Positions 10,889-19,839 of a stretch of 64,000 nt of DNA are shown piece after piece. Source of the stretch: Cyanophora paradoxa (taxonomy: Eukaryota; Glaucocystophyceae; Cyanophorales; Cyanophoraceae). The notes below the pieces were generated by a model. That model had not been told where the DNA came from. It did no database searches and worked only from the letters and a program-made list of their open reading frames with translations. Position 1 is the stretch's first letter, and each line of letters opens with the position of its first letter. The stretch covers positions 124,001 through 188,000 of the forward strand of contig QPMI01000432.1 in NCBI GenBank assembly GCA_004431415.1, given 5' to 3'. Position numbers and translations under genes: made by a program.

Positions 10889-11474
10889 TCAGCAAACCGC
10901 GTGTCGAAGAGCGCCGCGGCTCACCGGAGGGGGGAGCTGCGTATAAGGTTGCGGGGGAAGCGGGGGGGGTCCCGCAGCGACCGGAGCAGCCAGGCCGCCG
11001 AGCGCCGCTAAGGAAGGCCAGGGAGGCGCCATGCCGTAGGCTCCAGCTTGTGGATGGCCTTGAAAAAGTGGATGTCCCGGCATTCCCTGCCACAACTCGT
11101 TTAATCGCGGCACGTACGCATGCTTAACCGGCGGCACCTGGTGCACAGAGGGTGCGCCCGGATAATACACGAGATGCTGGCCCGGCGCTGGCTGGGAGGG
11201 CGTGACGGCCTGAAGCACCTGAGGAATTCTGAAATAAGACTGAGCATACCTGATTGTAAGTCTGAAACGCTCGAGCCTGCGGCGGCTCCGAGAAGGAGCG
11301 CGAGCGGAGCGGCGAGAGCTGGCGGTGGCGGGCGGCTTCCTGCAGTAGCTGCTGCTGCATCATATTGTACCGCATGAGCTGCTCGGCGGGGTCATAGCCG
11401 GGCGGCAGCGCCGCCGGCCGTGGCCAGCCGGCCCCGGGCCACGCTGCGGCCTGCTGCTGCTGGGCGTACCACAT
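10889..11474 (-). CDS. Gln/Pro-rich low-complexity protein
   Basis: ATG at 11474 begins MWYAQQQQAAAWPGAGWP, then LMRYNMMQQQLLQEAARHR and SRSFSEPPQARA. The compositionally matching downstream frame (IPQVLQAVTPSQPAPG, HLVYYPGAPSVHQVPP, PRLNELWQGMPGHPLFQ) is in a different phase and ends at 10889-10891. A 40-nt intron beginning gtttcag and ending tatttcag would join the two in frame (ARA|IPQ); a 21-nt gtatg...ttcag segment nearby would not change frame. So either a very short intron or a frameshift is present. About 180 residues, rich in Gln, Pro and aromatic residues, probably disordered; no family recognised. The first ~300 bp of the gene are duplicated at 12539-12840. Confidence 0.5.
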
Positions 11475-11808
11475 GGCCGCTGCCTCCCTAGCCTCGGGGC
11501 ATACTGCAACTGTATCTAGGGCCGCCTCCTAACAACTCTAGCTAACGCGGCTCCCGCAGCCAAAGTCTTCGTAGGCGGCGCGAAGGCGTTGACGATCCGA
11601 GGTGCAGAGAGATTAGTGCCTGTGCGTAGAAAGCTATGAGGGCAAACCGCTCGCAGCCCGCTGCCCAGCGCCCAGCGCCGGCCACGTGATTGGGGGTACA
11701 CGCCACTCGGGCGATGCGGCTCAGGCGCTTCTGCAGCCGCGCGTTCTTGCGCTCATGACGCGCCATAGCAACTGCCAGTCGACACAGAAGCACCAGCGAA
11801 GTTTGTAG

Positions 11809-12540
11809 ATGAATCTCAGGATGCGGACGGAGAACTTGCAAGTTCTTCGCCAGGGAACGGGCCCCGCGGCCTTGCTGCTGGTTTACTGGCTAGCAGCGAT
11901 GCTTCTGGGCCTCTCAGACGCGCAGACCACCGGTGTGATTGCCCTGCCCCCGTCTATCGTCGCACCATGACCGTATCGCAGGAAACACCACCACGGCGTC
12001 GCTGGCGACAACCGTGAAGCCTGCGAGCAGCAATCACCATCAAGCTCGCTTGCGGATGGAAGGTGCCTCTCCACCCAAGCGTTCGGTGTTCGCCTTCTCA
12101 TAACTCTCTGCAGCGTTCCTGCGGCGGCTGCCGGGGCGGCGATCGCTGCGGTTGTTGTTGGGATCGCCTTCATCTTCATCTACCGCGCTTGCTACGTCAA
12201 CAGGAAGGGCCGAGTCGTCGGCGCTGGAATGGAGGCGCCCGCTGGCGAGGCTTTCGCGCAGAACCCGTTCAGCCAGCTTCAGACGCCAGCCTCTCAGCCT
12301 ATTGTACAAGGAACCGTGCAGATCACTCCGCAGCCCCGAGCGCCGTCATTGGTCGACCTCTCAGAGGACCCCCGCGGGGAGATCCGGCCGGCCAGCCGGA
12401 CGAGGTCGTCGGACACGGCGGACGATTACAGCTCGATGGACGACTCGATTGCCGCTAGGGTGCTGCTAGCACCGCGGCCTGGCTCTCGCGAACAACAGTC
12501 CCAGGGTTCGGAGTACAACAGCGCGAACAACTCTCTCTGA
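11809..12540 (+). pseudogene. Truncated copy A of the receptor-like kinase gene
   Basis: Identical to the first exons of the gene at 13175: ATG 11809, signal peptide, ectodomain start, membrane helix and juxtamembrane segment. Two lesions are visible. The missing C near 12020 shifts the frame before the membrane-helix exon, and the duplication junction replaces all kinase exons with a TGA at 12538-12540 directly after NSANNSL. If the missing C is a sequencing error, the copy could still encode a secreted or membrane stub without kinase domain. Confidence 0.75.
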
Positions 12541-12840
12541 TGCTGGCCCGGCGCTGGCTGGGAGGGCGTGACGGCCTGAAGCACCTGAGGAATTCTGAAA
12601 TAAGACTGAGCATACCTGATTGTAAGTCTGAAACGCTCGAGCCTGCGGCGGCTCCGAGAAGGAGCGCGAGCGGAGCGGCGAGAGCTGGCGGTGGCGGGCG
12701 GCTTCCTGCAGTAGCTGCTGCTGCATCATATTGTACCGCATGAGCTGCTCGGCGGGGTCATAGCCGGGCGGCAGCGCCGCCGGCCGTGGCCAGCCGGCCC
12801 CGGGCCACGCTGCGGCCTGCTGCTGCTGGGCGTACCACAT
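12539..12840 (-). pseudogene. 5' fragment of the Gln-rich gene (copy B)
   Basis: Begins with the same ATG context (MWYAQQQQ at 12840) and follows the 10889-11474 gene up to the duplication junction at 12539, where it runs into the antisense of the kinase juxtamembrane exon. It lacks the whole downstream half. Confidence 0.75.
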
Positions 12841-13174
12841 GGCCGCTGCCTCCCTAGCCTCGGGGCATACTGCAACTGTATCTAGGGCCGCCTCCTAACA
12901 ACTCTAGCTAACGCGGCTCCCGCAGCCAAAGTCTTCGTAGGCGGCGCGAAGGCGTTGACGATCCGAGGTGCAGAGAGATTAGTGCCTGTGCGTAGAAAGC
13001 TATGAGGGCAAACCGCTCGCAGCCCGCTGCCCAGCGCCCAGCGCCGGCCACGTGATTGGGGGTACACGCCACTCGGGCGATGCGGCTCAGGCGCTTCTGC
13101 AGCCGCGCGTTCTTGCGCTCATGACGCGCCATAGCAACTGCCAGTCGACACAGAAGCACCAGCGAAGTTTGTAG

Positions 13175-14885
13175 ATGAATCTCAGGATGCGGACGGAGAA
13201 CTTGCAAGTTCTTCGCCAGGGAACGGGCCCCGCGGCCTTGCTGCTGGTTTACTGGCTAGCAGCGATGCTTCTGGGCCTCTCAGACGCGCAGACCACCGGT
13301 GTGATTGCCCTGCCCCCGTCTATCGTCGCACCATGACCGTATCGCAGGAAACACCACCACGGCGTCGCTGGCGACAACCGTGAAGCCTGCCGAGCAGCAA
13401 TCACCATCAAGCTCGCTTGCGGATGGAAGGTGCCTCTCCACCCAAGCGTTCGGTGTTCGCCTTCTCATAACTCTCTGCAGCGTTCCTGCGGCGGCTGCCG
13501 GGGCGGCGATCGCTGCGGTTGTTGTTGGGATCGCCTTCATCTTCATCTACCGCGCTTGCTACGTCAACAGGAAGGGCCGAGTCGTCGGCGCTGGAATGGA
13601 GGCGCCCGCTGGCGAGGCTTTCGCGCAGAACCCGTTCAGCCAGCTTCAGACGCCAGCCTCTCAGCCTATTGTACAAGGAACCGTGCAGATCACTCCGCAG
13701 CCCCGAGCGCCGTCATTGGTCGACCTCTCAGAGGACCCCCGCGGGGAGATCCGGCCGGCCAGCCGGACGAGGTCGTCGGACACGGCGGACGATTACAGCT
13801 CGATGGACGACTCGATTGCCGCTAGGGTGCTGCTAGCACCGCGGCCTGGCTCTCGCGAACAACAGTCCCAGGGTTCGGAGTACAACAGCGCGAACAACTC
13901 TCTCGGATCCTGGCACAAGGGCATCCCCGGCAGCTCGCCGAACAGCCTCGGCCCTCCTTCTCGGACCCGGTCGGAAGCCTCGGAAGGCCTCCCATGTATT
14001 GCCGCTCTAATTCTCCCTTTCCTCTTTCTTTCTCGCGCACCAGGACACGTTCCAGTGCGCCGCCGACCGTCCGCAGCGCCGCGCCGCGCCCGCCGCTGAC
14101 ACCGCGCAGCCTGTACCTAGTGATGCCGAAGAGCCGGTGCACTCTGGAGCGGTACATCATGGCGAAGGAGCGCGTTGCGATGCCGTTTCTACTGGAATTT
14201 TCGCTGGACATAGCGCGCGGGATGCGGTATCTGCACCAGGACCACCGCGACGGCGAGCCGATCGCGCACCGCGACCTGAAGACCGCGAACATCCTCATGA
14301 TGGACAGCCCGGACACGGAGATCCCGTTCTGCCAGCTCTCCGACTTCGGAATCGCCCGGGACGCCTCGGCCTACACCGGCATCGTCGGCACCCGCCTCTA
14401 CATGTGCCCGGACGGCCTCAAGAAGAAGGACTACGACCCGCTCAAGGCGGACGTCTGGAGCTTTGGCCTCGTCGTGATGGAAATGTTCACGGGCCTGAAG
14501 CCCTACGGCGGCACCTGCTCGGACGACGGTCCGCCCCCGCCCGATTCCCCGCGCCCGCCTCGCCCCGCTGACTGGCCGCCAGACATCATTGCGGGCCGCC
14601 CGTTCTCGAGCGGGCAGATCGACAGACTGCCGGACTGCCTCCGCAACCTGGTCGCCGCCTGCCTCTCCCCGTCCCCCGTCGATCGCCCCTCCTTCGCCCG
14701 CGTGCGCCCCCTACCCCCCTACCCTGCCCCCCTTCTTCGTCCAGCAAGTCAGTACCCCTGAGCCGCCGCCCCTGGACGCCTAGGTCGTGGACCACCTGGA
14801 GGCCGCGGCGAAGGACGTCAACGCGGCCATCAACCGGAACCGCCCCGCGGAGAACCGCTCCCGCTACCTCACGATTGACAACTGA
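13175..14885 (+). CDS. Receptor-like protein kinase lacking a recognisable N-lobe
   Basis: ATG 13175 opens a signal peptide (PAALLLVYWLAAMLLGLSDA). After an intron comes a short Thr/Ser-rich ectodomain, then a second intron leads into a membrane helix (AIAAVVVGIAFIFIYRACYV) with a basic stop-transfer flank, and a Ser/Pro-rich juxtamembrane segment (LVDLSEDPRGE, SDTADDYSSMDD). The kinase exons start at the hinge (LYLVMPKSRCTLERYI) and contain IARGMRYLHQ, HRDLKTANIL, the DFG motif in LSDFGIARD, GTRLYMCPDG in place of APE, and DVWSFGLVVMEMFTGLKPYG, ending VNAAINRN..YLTIDN with TGA 14883-14885. No glycine loop, VAIK lysine or alpha-C glutamate was found between 13905 and 14110. The catalytic loop is intact, so either N-lobe exons are missing or this is a degenerate kinase. 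Confidence 0.8.
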
Positions 14886-15447
14886 GCCAGGCCCGCGGCC
14901 GCCCGCAAGGCGTGTACATGTATCAGTCAAAAGCGGGCCGCTTCGCTTACGTGGCCGCCCGACACGTGTGCTCTTAGTACGTAGCACGCCATTAGGTAGT
15001 AACTTAAGATTTCCGTCTACGTATACGTCTTAATTGTACGGTTTTCGATTCGTTGTCATAATGTGGTCCTCGCGTCGTGTGACTCGTGTATCCTCTGATT
15101 AGTAAGTACTTGATGCAAGCCAAATACGTATATTTCACTTGAAATACGTAAACAGCCACCGCAGACATCGCGACTCCGCCATGCGTGCGGCGCGCATTCA
15201 TGCTTTCAAAGCGTTCTAGATCTGAGGCTCGCTGCATGCACATGTACATGTTCGCTAAATAAGCATTGAAAGCCGCTGAGCTCGTCAAACATCATGCCAT
15301 GATGGCGGGGCATGAAACTAGTACGTACTAGAGATAACTCCAGCCGCTGAGCCATCAGAGGGCTCCGGTGCTCGCAGATCATCGGATCCGCCGGGCCGCC
15401 GGGCTGGATGGGCCATAAAGAGTGCATGCGCAGAGGGCGCGCCGCTC
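14886..15447. other. Convergent intergenic region
   Basis: AT-richer spacer between the 3' ends of the kinase gene (+) and the aminotransferase gene (-). No gene seen. It contains a small palindrome (catcatgccatgatg near 15290). Confidence 0.5.
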
Positions 15448-17374
15448 CTACTCGACGACGATGCTCCAGGGGCTCGGCGTGCGGCCGTACTGCGCGGCGG
15501 TAGAGCATTCAACGATTAGCGCCGAAGAGACGGCAGCGAAGGCGGGCGGGGCGGGGCGGGGCGGGGCGCGCCTGGATGCTGAGGAGGGCCTCGCGGATGC
15601 GGTGCGCCATGGCGCCCATCTTGGCCGGCGCGCCGTCCTCGCCGATGACCGGGATCTCGAGCTCCTTGCCCTGGTACAGGATCGCACGGATGGGCGTCAC
15701 GACTGCCGCCGTCCCCGACCCGAAGCCTGCGCGCCCGCCTCTCAGTCTCGGGGCCCGCGGGAATCGAAGAACCCCGGCGCCGAATGCAGCGGCAGCGCGG
15801 CGCACCCTCGACCATCCTGCCCTCCGAGATAGCCTCGACGATCTCCTTCATGTAGTATGGCCGCTCCGTCACCTTGAACTGAGGGATCAAAGCGAAGGGA
15901 AGGAGTCGGAACGAGAAGACCGGGCGGCCCATAGGAAAATTGAGATGGAAGAGGGCGCGCCTCGCCCCACTGGCGCGTGAGGGCGACGATGGAGTCGCGG
16001 GTGACGCCGGGGAGGATGGTCCCGTCCAGCGGGGCCGTGATGAGCTCCAGCGCCCCCGCCTTGTCCCGCCACAGGAAGAACACGTTCATCATCCCCACCT
16101 GCTCGCCGTCTTAGGAAGGCAGTCTCACAAACCTCGGCACGGGGGACGAGAGTTGGCGCGCGCGCCTCGGTCACTTGGGCGTCCTCGCCGAACAGCCAGA
16201 GGACCTGGTTGCAGCCGTCCCGCGCCGCCTCGACCATCGCCAGCGCTGCGGGGCGGCGGCGACCGCCTGAGATGAGCCGCGCCCCTCCAGCGAGGGCCCT
16301 CCCCCGCGATCAGGCGCACTGCTCATGGCGTAGTTGCCGCCGACCTTGAAGGCCCCCGTGCCGCCCGGCCACGCCCGCACGTACCGCTCGTCCGCCATGA
16401 GCTTCACCGGCTGCGGGAACCTGCGCGGGGGAGGCCTCCCGCGTCGGGCCCCCGCGGGGCGCGCGATGCCTGCGGGCGGCGGACGCACCAGGTTCCCATG
16501 GGGCTGTTCGAGGGGGCGGGGGGTACGGTCAGAAAGAGAGGGGTACGGGGGGGGGGGAGATACGGACCTAAGGATGACGTAGAGGAGGGCCTTGTGGGAG
16601 GGGGCGACGCCGAGGGAGTCCTGAGGAGGGGGCTCGGGGCGGGCGGGGGTACAGGGGCGTGGAAGGTGGGGTGTGGGGTACGCGGCGCGGCTCGCCTGGT
16701 TGCCGATGAGAGTGGGCCTGATGTACAGCGCGCACCCGGGCTGGCGGGGTACCCACTCCTGATCCACCAGCACGAGCTTCTTGATCATCTGAGTCATCTG
16801 AGTCAGCTCCCAGCCGGACGCCCCTCATCTGAGTCATCTGAGTCCGACCTTGATGAGCTCTTCGCCGCTGAAGGTCGGGAGGGCCAGGCGCGCGGCCGAG
16901 GAATTCATGCGGTTCATATTCAGCTCTGCGGGGAGCGGGCGGCGAGTCAGCTGTGATTGACGCGTTTTGCGGCTAAGACTGTACCTGGCCGGAACATGCG
17001 GATCTTGCCGGCTTCATCGCGGTAGACCTTCAGCCCTGGCGAGCGCTACAGTCAGGGCCGGAGGCTAAACCAAGGACCGGACGGACTGCCGCACCCTCGA
17101 AGCACTGCAAGGGGGAGTGATCGATCAGGCGGAGGGTAACGAAGGCGGTGGGACGCGGGCGCTCGGACCTGCAGCGCATAGTGCAGGGCAGAACATGCGG
17201 GGGACAGCTGCGGGAGAGCGCACGCGTTCCGTCAGCGCCACGCGTTACGCGGCGTCGCTACGCAAAGAAGCGAAGACGCACCTGGAGGGATCCGTAGGGG
17301 CGAATGACGGGAGTCTCCCAGCCGCCCTCCAAGGTCCACGCACATTCAAGCATGTGATCTGCGGATGTCGCCAT
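15448..17374 (-). CDS. Branched-chain amino acid aminotransferase (fold type IV PLP enzyme)
   Basis: Transfers the amino group between Val/Leu/Ile and 2-oxoglutarate. Exons in order from ATG 17374: WTLEGGWETPVIRPYGSLQ, LSPACSALHYALQ, CFEG, LKVYRDEAGKIRMFRP, MNRMNSSAARLALP, KKLVLVDQEWVPR, ALYIRPTLIG, HKALLYVILR, ERYVRAWPGGTGAFKVGGNY (the Lys is the PLP-binding residue), GCNQVLWLFGEDAQVTE, GMMNVFFLW, PLDGTILPGVTRDSIV, QWGE, FGSGTAAVVTPI and AQYGRTPSPWSIVVE, stop at 15448-15450. All family landmarks are present and the length is normal. An in-frame upstream Met at 17563 could add an N-terminal extension, possibly a targeting peptide, so cytosolic versus mitochondrial location is open. A tandem gagtcatct repeat overlaps one splice acceptor. 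Confidence 0.95.
16785..16844. repeat. ATCTGAGTC short repeats around a BCAT splice acceptor
   Basis: Two pairs of atctgagtc copies (16787-16804 and 16827-16844) separated by about 22 bp. On the gene strand each reads gactcagat, so several AG acceptors are possible before the KKLVLVDQEW exon. Confidence 0.7.
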
Positions 17375-18184
17375 ACGCGGTAAGTTGCAAAGAAAGAGCG
17401 GCAAACGCAGGGCATGCGAATGGCGAGCTATCTCTGTGATATCTCCTATGTGCACATCCGCATCAAAGGGCAGCACTGCATGGAGGGACGTCGCGATAGG
17501 GCGCAAGCGCCCTGAGCGCAAGCGCTGGACCTCCAGCCGCTCATGCTGGGTGCTGCACGCCACTTTAGGTCGTTAAAGGCCCTCCGCTTATCATCTTATG
17601 ACGCAGCGCGCACTGAGCGCGTTAGCTGCGTCCATCCGCGGGCATGACGCGGCGGCCCGCATCGCGACTAGGACGCTCGCAGCGCGCTATGACGGATTTA
17701 TAGGGAGTTGCTTGACATAGACGTGTGGGTTTAGCACGTGGATACTTAGCGGGGGCAAGGCCTCGCGCGGGCGACGGCCGAACCGGTGAAGACTCTGCCG
17801 AAGGGCAGATTCCAGTCGGTGGGTTTGTCCTTGAGGTTCTTCGCAAGCTGAATCTGCATCCGGCTGGACTGCAGCACGCGTCAGGTTCGCGGAGACGGGA
17901 AGCGGGCTAGGCCGGGCACCTCGAGCGGCTTGGGTGCGGGCGCAGCCGCCTCTTGCGCAGTGACGGGAGGCATCGAGCTGCTCTACAGGCTCGCGAGATC
18001 AGATGGGCGGGGTACAGGAACGTAATTCCGTGGAAGCAAGCGACACAGCGATTTGAAGCGAGGAAGCGAGCGCCCAGGGTCCAACAGGGCGCGAGCATCT
18101 TGCAGAGGGGGCTGCAGGCCCGCGCGCCCCGCGGGGGCGCCGGCTTCGCCGATCGACCCGCAGCCAGCAACCGGGAGGAGAGCC
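17375..18184. other. Divergent promoter region between BCAT and the EF-hand-like gene
   Basis: About 800 bp between two gene starts facing apart. Open frames here (for example the upstream extension of BCAT to 17563) lack conserved sequence. No other gene supported. Confidence 0.4.
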
Positions 18185-19276
18185 ATGAAGGTCGACGTCT
18201 CCTACCTCACCAGCATCGTCTCTCCCCGGCCTCCAGGCCGCACGCTGGAGCCGCTGGATCAAAAGAGCACCGCGCACAGCCTGAACTTAGCTATCCTCGA
18301 GGACGGCACTGAGCCGGATGCTGCGACCAGCCTCTACGGGCTGCTTGAGACGGAGAGCGGACAGAAGGCCGCGCGCAAGTTCTTCCAGACGCAGTGCAGC
18401 CAGGAACAGCAACACACAGGATACGCAGCGCTGGGCCACACGCCATTCGGCGGCCCATCCGCCGCATATATGAGCGAGAATCAATTCTTAGCTCTGATGA
18501 GGAAGCTCAGCTCCCTCTCCACGCCCCAAATCCTCGATCTCTTCGACCTGTTTGGTGCAGAAAGGCCCCTCGCCCAACGCCCGCGCCCCGCTGCCCGCTC
18601 ACTCCATTCAATGGCAGACTCACGCGATGAGGCCGGCTACTTGGGCTTCTCCGACTTCTTTCTGATACTTGCCCTGTTCGCGGCGCGAGAAAGCGGCCAG
18701 TGCTTGTCTTTCCAGTGCGCTCTGTGTGCGCGCCCTCGCTCAGCCCGGCGCTCAACGCGGATGCACAGGTACAGACATGGGAAAGAACTGTTTGAGCGGC
18801 TCGCGACGCCTTGGGCGAATCTGCTGCCTCAGAGGCCCCCCGTGGAAGGAGAACAACAGGGCCCCCCTCCCCCTCGTGTCACGGCGGAGTCTGTCCGCCG
18901 GCTTGTGGCCTGCACGCTGGACATGCCTTCCCAAGCCGTATCCTCCGCGTTCCGAGAAGCCGGTGTCCTCCCTACAGAGTCGGTCACACAGGAGGTGCGT
19001 GCCCTGCACGATCGAGTTCGACAAGAGAAGTGACACAGCCCACAGGAATTCAATATTCTCATGTTCGCCATATTTCGGGCATGGGACATCAGCCGAACGA
19101 GCGCCAACAGTGACTCGGCGGCCCCGGTGGGTGCAACAGCGCACCCCTCGACAGGGAACCCCGTCCGGGAACACAAGGGGAGCAGCAGCAGTGGTGGGCG
19201 GAACAATAGTGTGGCAAGCCAGAATGCGGGCGGCTCCAGGCATCGCCGTCTCAAGCGATGGTGTACAATTCTATGA
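18185..19276 (+). CDS. EF-hand-like protein with C-terminal CaaX (CTIL) box
   Basis: ATG 18185 (MKVDVSYLTSIVSP). After SENQFLALMRKLSSLS and TPQILDLFDLF, an intron (gtgcag...ggcag) joins to give FDSRDEAGYLGFSDFFLILA, an EF-hand-like loop one residue longer than canonical and lacking the usual position-3/5 acids, so calcium binding is doubtful. The next intron gives CLSFQ|YRHGKELFERLA, then VTAESVRRLVACTLDM. A further intron joins TQE|EFNILMFAIFRAWDIS. The tail is Ser/Gly-rich, then basic (RHRRLKRW) and ends CTIL before TGA at 19274-19276. That ending is a textbook geranylgeranylation signal with an adjacent polybasic patch, so attachment to the cytosolic face of a membrane is likely. Family not recognised. 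Confidence 0.75.
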
Positions 19277-19839
19277 AGCAGAGTGCAGTATTCCTTCGTG
19301 AACTCAAGCTGAGGGCTGCCTGGTCGACTGTCGAACCTGGCATTTGGGGTTCATGTTCAATGGTTGGTATTGTATGGCATTTGCATGCATATGGTACTTC
19401 AGACAGATTAAATACTAGCAAGACTTAAGCTTCAATATTAATTAACCATGAAACACAGTCTCAGCTGCAGGGCCTGGGAGAAATTAAATGAAACCAGTGC
19501 ACGTGTGCAGCCTTGCATGCAGCCCCCCATGCAAATGAAGATGTTAACAAAGGCCCCTAGCTAGCTTGCGATCGATATCGGTGCAAAGATCGAGCTCGAG
19601 CTCCGTGCCAAACACGCCGTACCACGTATACGTATGTATACGTATACGGTCCTGGTCCAAGGTTGAAACCAGGCGTACCCCCGTCGGCTGCCTTCACTGG
19701 CTCGAGCGTTAGATAGAAGTCGCATTCTGCGGTGACACTACCGCCTTTGGATGCGGGGTGGCTAGGAGGACAAGTTCGTTTCGGCTGCGCGAAGGGGGCG
19801 GGATCTTGAACACGATCCTCGGCTCTGTCGCACCTTGCC
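19277..19839. other. Intergenic spacer with tacgtatac palindromes
   Basis: No gene seen. Around 19624-19648 there are overlapping gtatacgtat palindromes. The region must hold the 3' end of the EF-hand-like gene and the promoter of the BRO1-kinase gene. Confidence 0.4.

Larger units (their letters stand above)
11173..13904. repeat. Direct tandem duplication of a ~1,366-bp segment
   Basis: Copy A is 11173-12538 and copy B 12539-13904. The copies match base for base except for one extra C in copy B (about 13389; copy A has ctgcgagcag, copy B ctgccgagcag). Each copy contains the 5' end of the Gln-rich gene (-), the intervening divergent promoter, and the 5' exons of the receptor-like kinase (+). 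The outer genes keep intact 3' parts; the inner gene ends are fragments. Confidence 0.95.
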
